Assembly: GCA_964616395.1 (NCBI GenBank)
Contig: CAZTUT010000075.1
Location: 1 to 14,179, forward strand
Reading direction: 5' to 3'
Source: JALHMQ01 sp964616395
GTDB lineage: Bacteria; Pseudomonadota; Gammaproteobacteria; Burkholderiales; Burkholderiaceae_F
DNA: 14,179 nt
Below, one piece after another: positions 6,853 to 13,513 of this stretch. A program made the translations under genes and the position numbers. Each line of letters opens with the position of its first letter. Within the stretch, counting starts at the first letter, position 1. A model generated the notes under the pieces. The model had not been told where the DNA came from. It worked only from the letters and a program-made list of their open reading frames with translations, and made no database searches.

Positions 6853-6951
6853 GTCCTTGTCAGGCTCCCCGGATTAGCGTTTCTTGATCGTCGGCTCGCG
6901 TCGGGGTGTTCCCGTCTGCGAAAGCAAGTCTTTCCTTCAAGGAATAAAGCA

Positions 6952-7158
6952 ATGGCTACCGGTACTGTCAAGTGGTTCAATGATGCCAAGGGCTTCGGTT
7001 TCATCTCTCCCGAAGACGGCAGCAAGGATCTTTTCGCCCATTTCTCCGAAATCCAGGGCAGCGGCTTCAAGAGCCTCGCTGAAGGGCAACGCGTCGAGTT
7101 CACCGTGAAAGATGGCGCCAAGGGCCCCCAGGCCTGCGAGATCCGTCCGATCGGCTGA
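6952..7158 (+). CDS. Cold-shock protein (CspA family), copy 2
   Basis: 68-residue cold-shock domain protein and RNA chaperone. GTVKWFN (4-10), RNP1 KGFGFISP (13-20) and RNP2-type DLFAHF (26-31) are all present. A single Cys near the end (PQACEIRPIG) differs from copy 1 (PQAGQIRPL). AAGGA precedes the ATG by about eight bases. Candidate upstream promoter, long leader and strong terminator make this a self-contained unit. A 12-bp palindrome CTGATCGATCAG (7155-7166) spans the stop codon. arfB follows on the same strand 100 bases later, beyond the terminator. Confidence 0.97.
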   Translation: MATGTVKWFNDAKGFGFISPEDGSKDLFAHFSEIQGSGFKSLAEGQRVEFTVKDGAKGPQACEIRPIG

Positions 7159-7181
7159 TCGATCAGTCGTGTCCCGACAAG

Positions 7182-7211
7182 AAGCCGCGGCAGCAATGCC
7201 GCGGCTTTTTT
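7182..7211 (+). terminator. Rho-independent terminator after csp copy 2
   Basis: A perfect 10-bp stem AAGCCGCGGC (7182-7191) / GCCGCGGCTT (7198-7207), loop AGCAAT, runs into an uninterrupted T tract to 7211. The stem is very GC-rich, so termination should be efficient. Confidence 0.93.
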
Positions 7212-7258
7212 GCTTCTGGTGGTCCTCCGGGTCGCTGGTCGTGCGCTAGGCTTTTCCG

Positions 7259-7678
7259 ATGGCCACGCTGCGTTACCTGCTCGATGAACGCGAGATCGCG
7301 TTCGACGCCGTGCGCGCGCAGGGTGCGGGCGGGCAGAACGTCAACAAGGTCTCCAATGCGGTTCACCTGCGCTTCGACGTGCGCGCCAGTTCGCTGCCGG
7401 ACGCGCTGAAGTCGCGCCTGCTCGGCTGGCCTGACTCGCGCATCAGCGCCGAGGGCGTGGTGGTGATCAAGGCGCAGGCGCACCGCAGCCTGGAGAAGAA
7501 CCGCGCCGAGGCGATCGGCCGCCTGCGCGAACTGATCGATGCGGCCGCCTACATCGCGCCGGTGCGACGCGCCACGCGCCCCACGCTGGCCTCGCAGCGC
7601 CGCCGGGTGGAGGGCAAGCAGAGGCGCGCCCAGGTCAAGGCATTGCGCGGCAAATTCGGCGGCAGCGCGGACGGCTGA
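7259..7678 (+). CDS. arfB: Alternative ribosome-rescue factor / peptidyl-tRNA hydrolase ArfB
   Basis: 139-residue class I release-factor-like protein (YaeJ type) that frees ribosomes stalled on mRNAs without a stop codon. The catalytic GGQ is at residues 24-26 within RAQGAGGQNVNKVSNAVHLR. The globular domain continues through about residue 100. The family's basic C-terminal tail follows (RRATRPTLASQRRRVEGKQR onward), which in the known structure reaches into the empty mRNA channel. Length matches the E. coli protein (140 residues). No other catalytic-domain release factor features are present. It converges with the HPF-like gene, 45 bases apart: two ribosome-acting proteins tail to tail. Confidence 0.95.
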   Translation: MATLRYLLDEREIAFDAVRAQGAGGQNVNKVSNAVHLRFDVRASSLPDALKSRLLGWPDSRISAEGVVVIKAQAHRSLEKNRAEAIGRLRELIDAAAYIAPVRRATRPTLASQRRRVEGKQRRAQVKALRGKFGGSADG

Positions 7679-7723
7679 GCCGGCTGCCGTCGCCGCCGCC
7701 GGTGCCCTGGGCGGCACGCGGGG

Positions 7724-8038
7724 CTAATGGCCTTGCCGGATCTCGCTGTCGGCGTCGAGCGCTCGGCGCGCCGCGTCGAACACATCGCGGGCCGCCACAA
7801 ACGGGTCTTCGTTGGCGATGTGGTTGATCGCGACCTGCTTGCCTTTCAGGTGGATATCGAGCTTCACGGCGTACTTGCGGCCCTGATGCTTGTGCCGGCC
7901 GTCGGCCTGCACGGCTACGTTGCAGGCGGTAATCGCCGGGTGCACGCGGCCCAGCTTTCCCGCGCGCTCGCGCAGCAGGACTTCGAGGGCGTCCGAACGG
8001 TCCATGTGAACGAAGTTGATGCTGATCGGGGTGCTCAC
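7724..8038 (-). CDS. HPF/RaiA-family ribosome-associated protein
   Basis: 104-residue beta-alpha-beta-beta-beta-alpha protein of the ribosome hibernation factor / sigma-54 modulation (S30AE) family, which binds the decoding centre of idle 30S subunits. The start is GTG at 8038, preceded by AAAGGA at ideal distance; the longer frame to 8122 lacks such a signal. Family words are PISINFVHMDRSDALEVLLR (4-23), RHKHQGRKYAVKLDIHL (48-64), and NEDPFVAARDVFDAARRAL (76-94). It is a short form, without the C-terminal dimerisation domain of long HPF and without the cold-shock domain carried by some relatives. The wording is nearer to this divergent subgroup than to E. coli HPF. Confidence 0.88.
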   Translation of the reverse strand: MSTPISINFVHMDRSDALEVLLRERAGKLGRVHPAITACNVAVQADGRHKHQGRKYAVKLDIHLKGKQVAINHIANEDPFVAARDVFDAARRALDADSEIRQGH

Positions 8039-8276
8039 GGCGTTCCTTTCATCAAGCGCAGTCGGTGGACTGCACGGGTTCATCGTCGCGCTGCCACCGG
8101 CGTCGTGCTTGACGGAGGGCAACAGTTCGCTGATCCGGCGTGCTGTCGTGATGGCCGCGCACGAGGCGCGCTGTGCGCTTGATCCGGCGCAGCCGCGCGA
8201 ATGGGCGAAGCCGGTCTGTCAGCGCACGCCGCGGCGCGCCGCGCTACGCTTGCAGATGTTCCTCATGCGATCCGCC

Positions 8277-8707
8277 ATGTCCGACACCTCCGAAACCACC
8301 GCGAGCACCTCTGCCGACGAGACCGTCATCGCCGAAACGCGGCGCTGGCTCGAGCGTGCGGTGATCGGGCTGAACCTGTGCCCGTTCGCGCGTTCCGTGC
8401 ATGCCGGCGGCGGTATCCGCTACCGGGTCAGCGACGCCCAGACGCCGGAGCAACTGCTCGAACACCTGGGCGAGGAACTGCGGCTGATGTCGAGCGTGGC
8501 TGGCGATTCGGTCGAGACCACGCTGCTGATCCACCCGCAGGCGCTGACCGACTTCCTGGACTTCAACGACTTTCTCGACGTGGTCGATGCCGCAGTCGAG
8601 ACGCTGGGCCTGTCCGAGGTGCTGCAGGTGGCGAGCTTTCATCCGCACTACCAGTTCGCCGATACCGATGCCGATGACATCGGCAACTACACGAACCGCG
8701 CACCCTA
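8277..8707 (+). CDS. DUF1415 family protein, cut by assembly gap
   Basis: 143 complete codons are visible before the N run, plus TA- of a codon that would be Tyr as in the family. Recognised DUF1415 words are RRWLERAVIGLNLCPFARSV (22-41), ASFHPHYQFADTD (119-131), and IGNYTNRAP (135-143). The family is usually about 180-200 residues, so roughly 40-50 residues are lost in the gap. Function unknown; the single conserved Cys in NLCPFA is a family feature. The ATG at 8277 (MSDTSETT) is preferred over in-frame ATGs just upstream by alignment memory. It is convergent with the flavoprotein beyond the gap. Confidence 0.88.
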
Positions 8708-8807
8708 NNNNNNNNNNNNNNNNNNNNNNNNNNNNNNNNNNNNNNNNNNNNNNNNNNNNNNNNNNNNNNNNNNNNNNNNNNNNNNNNNNNNNNNNNNNNN
8801 NNNNNNN
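8708..8807. other. Assembly gap of 100 N
   Basis: Exactly 100 consecutive N, the conventional placeholder for a gap of unknown length. It removes the end of the DUF1415 gene, so at least about 120-150 real bases should be missing. It ends 12 bases before the stop of the minus-strand flavoprotein gene. Linkage across it is only as good as the scaffolding. Confidence 0.99.
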
Positions 8808-8819
8808 ATCCGTCGATCG

Positions 8820-10133
8820 TCAGGCGTCGGTGCCCGCAGCGCGGTCCTTGGCCGGCGCCTTGCGCTCGCCATCCTGCGGGCTCAGCCCGTACGGCTGCAC
8901 CAGCGGCCAGATGTGGGCTGGCACCATGTTCCTGATCTTGCGAGGCGCCTCGCGGCGCAGATGCACGACTGTTTCCAGCGCCTTCATCTCGACCCGCGCG
9001 CGCGCGAACTCCAGGCCACGCGGCCCCACCTTCGGCATCAGCCAGCCGACGATCGGCCGAAGCCACTGCGGCATCCGGCGCAGCGGCAGGCCGCCTGCAG
9101 CCCGTACCGTGTTGGCCAGGAAGCCTTTCACGGCGCCGGCGCGCTTGCCGGCGCTGATCGGCGCCGACAGCGCCACCTCGTCGCCCAGCAGGCCGAGCAG
9201 TTCCTCGCCGCGTTCGTTGCGCACCAGCAGCCACTGCTCGCCGCTGCCGCCCATGTAGCCGACCGTGATGTCGGCCAGCACGTTGGTGTAGTCGACGCAG
9301 GTGCGGCAGGTCAGCGGAAAGAAGTCCGACGGTAGCTCCGACAGCGGCAGCAGCAGGAACGGGATCGCGGTCGTGCGGCCGTCGGCGAAGCGCAGCTCCA
9401 CGTGATAGTCGGCGCGGAACTCCAGATAGGTGATCGACTGCGCCGACTCGCGCAGATGGCGTGCCAGCAACTCGAGGAACTGGTGGAAGTTCTCGGTGCT
9501 GCTGTTGTCCGAGCACGGCGTGCCGATCACGTACAGCCGCTCGAAGCCAAGCTCGCGTTCGAGCGCGCGCAGCGCGTAGATCTGGCAGGGAATACCGACG
9601 ACCGCCAGCCGGCGGAAGCCGCGCGCGCGGGCCGGCTCCAGCAGCGCCAGCAGCGGCGCATAGCCCATCTTCATGCCGCGGCAGGCCGCCATGCCGGCCG
9701 CCTCGGTGACCAGCACCGGCACCGGGCGCCAGGGGTCGGCCGGGTCGCTGGCCATCGCCAGCACCGCGTCGACCGCGCCGGTTTCCAGCAGCCGCTCCGC
9801 CAGCCGCGTGGTGATGCCGGTCCACTGCGCGCCGTCGCGCGGCGTCTTCATCGACGCGCGCAGCATCCGCCGCAGCGGACCAAAGTGCGCTTCATCGGGG
9901 CGGCCCGGATCGCGCGCGCGGCCATGGACCTGCGCTTCCAGTGCCGGATAGTCGGGCTGGATGAACTGGCAGGCGCGGCCGCAGCGATGATCGTCGTCGG
10001 TGCGCGAGATACCGCAGTCGGTGCATAGCGTGCGGGCGCGCGCTTGCGCCAGCGGCAGGCGCAGCACGCCCGGCGGATCGACGCGTCGGGGCGAATCGGC
10101 GGCTTGAACAGCAGAAGTCGTAGCGGCGTCCAT
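8820..10133 (-). CDS. FrhB-family iron-sulfur flavoprotein, BciB/HCAR-like
   Basis: 437-residue protein of the coenzyme F420 hydrogenase/dehydrogenase beta-subunit family. The wording is closest to the ferredoxin-dependent 8-vinyl reductase BciB and 7-hydroxymethyl chlorophyll a reductase, which carry FAD and two [4Fe-4S] clusters. Cys candidates are C37, C40, C51, C55 (CTDCGISR...CGRAC) and C183, C207, C276, C279 (GIPCQ, GTPCSDN, CRTCVDY). Shared motifs are QVHGRARD (68-75), DGAQWTGITTRLAERLL (100-116), LYVIGTPCSDN (200-210), ADITVGYMGGSG (287-298) and GPRGLEFARARVEMKAL. The ATG at 10133 has a weak ribosome binding site; the N-terminal ~30 residues are an extension of low similarity. The substrate cannot be assigned: no bacteriochlorophyll gene is in the window, and non-pigment homologues exist. 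Confidence 0.85.
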   Translation of the reverse strand: MDAATTSAVQAADSPRRVDPPGVLRLPLAQARARTLCTDCGISRTDDDHRCGRACQFIQPDYPALEAQVHGRARDPGRPDEAHFGPLRRMLRASMKTPRDGAQWTGITTRLAERLLETGAVDAVLAMASDPADPWRPVPVLVTEAAGMAACRGMKMGYAPLLALLEPARARGFRRLAVVGIPCQIYALRALERELGFERLYVIGTPCSDNSSTENFHQFLELLARHLRESAQSITYLEFRADYHVELRFADGRTTAIPFLLLPLSELPSDFFPLTCRTCVDYTNVLADITVGYMGGSGEQWLLVRNERGEELLGLLGDEVALSAPISAGKRAGAVKGFLANTVRAAGGLPLRRMPQWLRPIVGWLMPKVGPRGLEFARARVEMKALETVVHLRREAPRKIRNMVPAHIWPLVQPYGLSPQDGERKAPAKDRAAGTDA

Positions 10134-10354
10134 GGCCGCAAGTTACCAGCCGCCCGCGGCAGCGCCTAGCGCAGGCGGGCAGCCGCCTGGGCGTGGGTGC
10201 GCCGGGTCGGAGACAATGCGCGCCTTCAGTACGATGCGCGCGTTCGATGAGGGCCGCACGGGGTGTGCGGACCGGTAGCCGGTGCTGATCTGTCGGCGCC
10301 AGCGTGCCTGCCACCGTCCGGAACGACCCGATCGCCCACCGCTGCCGACGCCCG

Positions 10355-12019
10355 ATGCTTCGCCTGACCGAGATCCGACTGCCGCTCGACCACGCCGAAG
10401 GCGCGCTGCGCGCGGCCGTGCTCAAGCGCCTCGGCGTGCCGGCGACGGACCTGCTGCAGATGGCGGTCATCAAGCGCGCTGCCGACGCCCGCAAGAAATC
10501 GGCGATGGTGTTCAGCTACACCGTCGACTGCGAACTTCGCGACGAGGCGCGCGTGCTGCGCCGGCTGGCCGGCGATCCGCACGTCCGGGTGGCGCCCGAC
10601 ATGACGTACCGGCCGGTCGCCACGGTGCCGGCCGACTTCGCGGTCCGCGGTCGGCCCCGGCCGGTGGTCGTGGGGTTCGGTCCCTGCGGGCTGTTTGCCG
10701 CGCTGATCCTCGCGCAGATGGGACTGCGGCCGATCGTGGTCGAGCGCGGCCGCAAGGTGCGCGAGCGCACCCGCGATACCTGGGGCCTGTGGCGCAAGGG
10801 CGTGCTGGAGCCCGAGTCCAACGTGCAGTTCGGCGAGGGCGGGGCCGGCACCTTCTCCGACGGCAAGCTGTGGAGCCAGATCAGCGACCCGCGCCACCTG
10901 ACGCGCAAGGTGCTGACCGAGTTCGTGCAGGCCGGCGCGCCCGAGGAAATCCTGTACGTGAGCAAGCCGCACATCGGCACCTTCCGGCTGGTCAGCATGG
11001 TCGAGAAGATGAGGGCGCAGATTGAATCGCTCGGCGGCGAGATCCGCTTCCGGCGGCGGCTGACCGACCTCTTCATCGAGGCCGGCCAGGTCCGCGGCCT
11101 GGTGCTGACCGATGCCGATACCGGCGCCACCGAGGAACTGGAGGCCGATCACGTGGTGCTCGCACTCGGCCACAGCGCGCGCGACACCTTTGCGATGCTG
11201 CACGCACGCGGCGTGCACATGGAGGCCAAGCCGTTCTCGGTCGGCTTCCGGATCGAGCATCCGCAGAGCCTGATCGACCGCGCGCGCCTCGGCCCCAACG
11301 CCGGCAACCCGCTGCTCGGTGCAGCCGACTACAAGCTCGTGCACCACGCCGATAACGGCCGCTCGGTCTACAGCTTCTGCATGTGCCCCGGCGGCACCGT
11401 GGTGGCGGCCACCTCGGAGCCGCAGCGCGTGGTCACCAACGGCATGAGCCAGTACTCGCGCGCCGAGCGCAACGCCAACGCCGGCATTGTCGTGGGCATC
11501 GGTCCGCGTGACTATGCGCGCGACCCGACGGCTGTGCGCGTCGATCCGCTCGACGGCATCGCATTCCAGCGGCGCTGGGAGTCGCGTGCCTATGAGCTTG
11601 GTGGCGGCGGCTACATGGCGCCCGGCGCGCTGGTCGGCGACTTCCTCAAGCGTCAGCGCTCCAGCGACTTTGGCGCGGTGCTGCCGTCGTACACGCCCGG
11701 TGTGCGGCTGACCGACGTGGCCGAACCCGGCAACGAAGTGCTGCCGGCCTACGTGCTCGACGCCATCCGCCTTGCGCTGCCGGCGTTCGACCGGCAGATC
11801 CGCGGCTTTGCGCTGGCCGATGCGGTGCTGACCGGCGTGGAGACCCGCACCTCGTCGCCGCTGCGGATCAATCGCGGGCCCGACCATCAGAGCCTGAACG
11901 TGCGCGGGCTGTTCCCGGCCGGCGAGGGCGCCGGCTACGCGGGCGGCATCATGTCCGCCGGCGTCGATGGCATCGAGGTGGCCGAGGCAGTCGCCCGTTC
12001 GATGCTGCCGGCGGCCTGA
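10355..12019 (+). CDS. FAD-dependent dehydrogenase, COG2509 family
   Basis: 554-residue NAD(P)/FAD-dependent oxidoreductase of the uncharacterised COG2509 flavoprotein family; the substrate is unknown. The family-specific N-terminal domain starts MLRLTEIRLPLDHAEGALRA and contains VIKRAADARKKSAMVFSYTV (38-57). The dinucleotide-binding fold follows: VVVGFGPCGLFAALILAQMG (104-123), ending in an E-R pair (VVERGRKVRER). FGEGGAGTFSDGKLWS is a hallmark of the family; SVYSFCMCPGGTVVAATSEP and the FAD-closing GLFPAGEGAGYAGGIMSAGV near the end are also typical. The ATG at 10355 was chosen by alignment to this start; a GTG at 10304 in frame adds unrelated residues. It is divergent from the BciB-like gene across 221 bases. 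Confidence 0.93.
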   Translation: MLRLTEIRLPLDHAEGALRAAVLKRLGVPATDLLQMAVIKRAADARKKSAMVFSYTVDCELRDEARVLRRLAGDPHVRVAPDMTYRPVATVPADFAVRGRPRPVVVGFGPCGLFAALILAQMGLRPIVVERGRKVRERTRDTWGLWRKGVLEPESNVQFGEGGAGTFSDGKLWSQISDPRHLTRKVLTEFVQAGAPEEILYVSKPHIGTFRLVSMVEKMRAQIESLGGEIRFRRRLTDLFIEAGQVRGLVLTDADTGATEELEADHVVLALGHSARDTFAMLHARGVHMEAKPFSVGFRIEHPQSLIDRARLGPNAGNPLLGAADYKLVHHADNGRSVYSFCMCPGGTVVAATSEPQRVVTNGMSQYSRAERNANAGIVVGIGPRDYARDPTAVRVDPLDGIAFQRRWESRAYELGGGGYMAPGALVGDFLKRQRSSDFGAVLPSYTPGVRLTDVAEPGNEVLPAYVLDAIRLALPAFDRQIRGFALADAVLTGVETRTSSPLRINRGPDHQSLNVRGLFPAGEGAGYAGGIMSAGVDGIEVAEAVARSMLPAA

Positions 12020-12021
12020 GC

Positions 12022-12069
12022 GCTGCAGCGAACTGCGGTAATCCTGGCGCGCAGTTCCGGCTTTGCAGC
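12022..12069 (+). repeat. Stem-loop after the FAD dehydrogenase gene
   Basis: GAACTGCG (12030-12037) pairs perfectly with CGCAGTTC (12050-12057), and GCTGCA (12022-12027) with TGCAGC (12064-12069), giving a two-part stem just past the stop codon. No T tract follows. It may protect the mRNA 3' end, or be part of a Rho-dependent terminator. Confidence 0.5.
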
Positions 12070-12170
12070 ACTGCGCAGCCGCCGCATACTCGCGCGATTG
12101 GCGTTGGCTTGCAGGCGTGTCCGCCGACCCGTACCCCGGTTCCAATCCGCCGAATCTGCCCAATCCGCCG

Positions 12171-12788
12171 ATGCCCTCGCGCTTCAAGACCCTGATTGCC
12201 GCGATCGCGCTCATCGTGAGCGTGATCGCGGTCGGTCAGCGTTTGTGGGGCGGCCATCACGGGCCACGGCTGGCTGGCAGTCCGGTGATCGGCGAGCCGG
12301 TGCAGGACGACAGCGCGCGCCGGGCGCCGTTCCAGGTCAAGGGCTACACGCTGTCACCGGTCGCGCACTTCACGGTGCGCGCGCGGCTGATCTCGGTGAA
12401 GACCTATTCGTCGGGCCGCGAGGCTGATCTGTCGCCGATGGACTTCGCGCTCGGCTGGAACGACATGTCGAACGACATCGTGCTGTCGCGGCTCCGGATG
12501 AAGCACGACGCGCGGTTCTTTCTTTACTCGTGGGAGAACGAGCCGCCGTTGCCGCTCGATGTCATCACGCGCAGCTCGACCAACGTGCATCTGATCCCGT
12601 CCAGCAGCGCGGTCGAGCGCGAGCTGTCGCGCGTGCCACCCGGCGCCACGGTGACGCTGCGCGGTTGGCTGGTCGACGCCAGCGCGCCCGACGGCTGGCG
12701 CTGGCGCTCCTCGCGCACGCGCACGGATAACGGCGCCGGCGCCTGCGAGCTGATGTGGGTCGACGAGGTGATGGTCGAGGGCGTCTGA
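12171..12788 (+). CDS. Conserved membrane-anchored hypothetical protein
   Basis: 205 residues from the ATG at 12171 (MPSRFKTLIAAIALIVSVIA). A GTG at 12117 in frame is possible, but the added segment is only Pro/Asn repeats. One N-terminal hydrophobic helix (about 6-23) suggests a signal anchor with the rest in the periplasm. The soluble part has family words I recall from conserved unknowns of Xanthomonadaceae and Burkholderiales: FQVKGYTLSPVAHFTVRARL, GREADLSPMDFALGWNDMS, and VTLRGWLVDASAPDGWRWRS, with a closing CELMWVDEV. No catalytic motif or function is known to me. The FAD dehydrogenase gene is 151 bases upstream on the same strand, with a stem-loop between. Confidence 0.75.
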   Translation: MPSRFKTLIAAIALIVSVIAVGQRLWGGHHGPRLAGSPVIGEPVQDDSARRAPFQVKGYTLSPVAHFTVRARLISVKTYSSGREADLSPMDFALGWNDMSNDIVLSRLRMKHDARFFLYSWENEPPLPLDVITRSSTNVHLIPSSSAVERELSRVPPGATVTLRGWLVDASAPDGWRWRSSRTRTDNGAGACELMWVDEVMVEGV

Positions 12789-13092
12789 GCGGCGTTCTGG
12801 CGGCTTCCGGCCGCCACTGCGCGCGCCGTTCGTCGCACGCCGGGCGTTGCGCGCCCGGCCCGCTGCCAGTGCCGCCCAGGCGCGGCCAAACGCATCCAGC
12901 CGCGATGAACTGCATCCGGCGCGGATGAATGGCATCCGGCGCCCGGTCGCCTGACCCCGGCGTCCATCGCCACCCCTGCAATTCATCGCAATCCGCTCGC
13001 GCCCGCCGGGGCGGCTGCCTAAAGTGCCTCCATCGCAACACACCGCAGCACTGACCGGCCTCCCGCCACTGCACCCTGAAAGGACAGACGCC
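12789..13092. other. Spacer with GC hairpins and a half-site array
   Basis: No supported gene in 304 bases. Two perfect hairpins follow the upstream stop: TGGCGGC/GCCGCCA (12798-12804 with 12810-12816) and GCCGGGCG/CGCCCGGC (12839-12846 with 12852-12859). Neither has a T tract. The 20-bp-period repeats come next, then the ribosome binding site of the 58-aa gene. Confidence 0.65.
12892..12951. repeat. Three 20-bp tandem repeats with alternating CATCC/GATG half-sites
   Basis: GCATCC begins at 12892, 12912 and 12932, an exact 20-base period. The middle unit holds a perfect inverted repeat CATCCG-GCG-CGGATG (12913-12927). The first unit has the looser pair CATC...GATG. Half-sites in opposite orientation therefore alternate about every 10 bases, i.e. 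on the same face of the helix. This looks like a multi-site operator upstream of the gene at 13093. Another CATCCGGCG lies at 13273, just after that gene. Confidence 0.5.
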
Positions 13093-13269
13093 ATGACGAC
13101 TCTTGCCCCCCGCAGCGCCGCCACCCGCGCCACCGCGCTCCTCGTCTCGTTCGCCGTGACCGCGGTGGTGCTGGGCGCCACGGTCCTCGGCATGCAGCCG
13201 GCCCATGATCCCGGCCTGATGCAGATGGCCGTGCAGGCGATTACCGCGAAGACCACCGGCACCAACTAA
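13093..13269 (+). CDS. Small single-helix membrane protein, unknown
   Basis: 58 residues from the ATG at 13093, preceded by AAAGGA at about nine bases, a strong ribosome binding site. Starts further upstream in frame lack one. A short Ser/Thr/Arg/Ala-rich N-terminus leads into one hydrophobic segment (about 15-34, LLVSFAVTAVVLGATVLGMQ). A Met-rich short tail follows (GLMQMAVQAITAKTTGTN). It could be a signal anchor or an uncleaved signal peptide. I do not recognise the family. It sits alone between the repeat array and a terminator, so it looks like an independently controlled unit. Confidence 0.65.
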   Translation: MTTLAPRSAATRATALLVSFAVTAVVLGATVLGMQPAHDPGLMQMAVQAITAKTTGTN

Positions 13270-13285
13270 GCCCATCCGGCGCTCG

Positions 13286-13306
13286 CGGCGCCGCTGAACG
13301 GCGCCG
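13286..13306 (+). repeat. GC hairpin after the 58-aa gene
   Basis: CGGCGCCG (13286-13293) pairs with CGGCGCCG (13299-13306) around CTGAA, 17 bases past the stop codon. A pyrimidine-rich stretch follows, but no clean T tract. The better terminator is downstream at 13360. Confidence 0.45.
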
Positions 13307-13359
13307 GTCCGCTGCCTCTTTCTCCTGAACCGCAGCAAACGCCTCCGCTGCTTCCCCCT

Positions 13360-13387
13360 GCCCGGCTCCGGCCGGGCTCTTTTTTTC
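13360..13387 (+). terminator. Rho-independent terminator
   Basis: GCCCGGC (13360-13366) pairs with GCCGGGC (13371-13377) around TCCG, followed by TCTTTTTTTC. It lies 90 bases past the 58-aa gene stop and separates that gene from the PQQ dehydrogenase. Confidence 0.88.
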
Positions 13388-13513
13388 TAACGGATAAAGG
13401 TTATCTCGGTCCCCGCAACGCTGCTGATCGGGCATGATCTACGCGTTGGCCGGATCCCGGTCGACCCGCGATCCACAGAATCGCGTGCCAACAATGACGC
13501 AAGGGGACAAGCG

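Larger units (their letters stand above)
6578..6951. other. Divergent spacer upstream of csp copy 2
   Basis: This stretch of 374 bases has no supported gene. The left half (to ~6725) is GC-rich and featureless to me. The right half becomes AT-richer and holds a good -10 box, a leader hairpin, and the csp ribosome binding site AAGGA just before the ATG. These are listed separately. Confidence 0.6.

Noticed and set aside
8039..8276. A sigma-54 promoter was looked for upstream of the HPF-like gene, as a GGTGGCAGCG stretch looked suggestive.
   Set aside because: The required TTGC-type -12 element is not at the correct distance.
12142..12171. Direct repeat CCAATCCGCCGA twice, 18 bases apart, before the membrane-anchored gene.
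   Set aside because: It is short, and simply gives a Pro/Asn-rich reading before the chosen start; no further copies or function apparent.
10226..12214. A 662-codon open frame on the minus strand opposite the FAD dehydrogenase.
   Set aside because: It is a GC-driven shadow: His/Arg/Ala/Gly-rich text with no family motifs, while the plus strand encodes a clear COG2509 protein.
12892..12951. Regular repeats considered as a small CRISPR array.
   Set aside because: The units are contiguous 20-mers with no unique spacers, and no cas gene is near.
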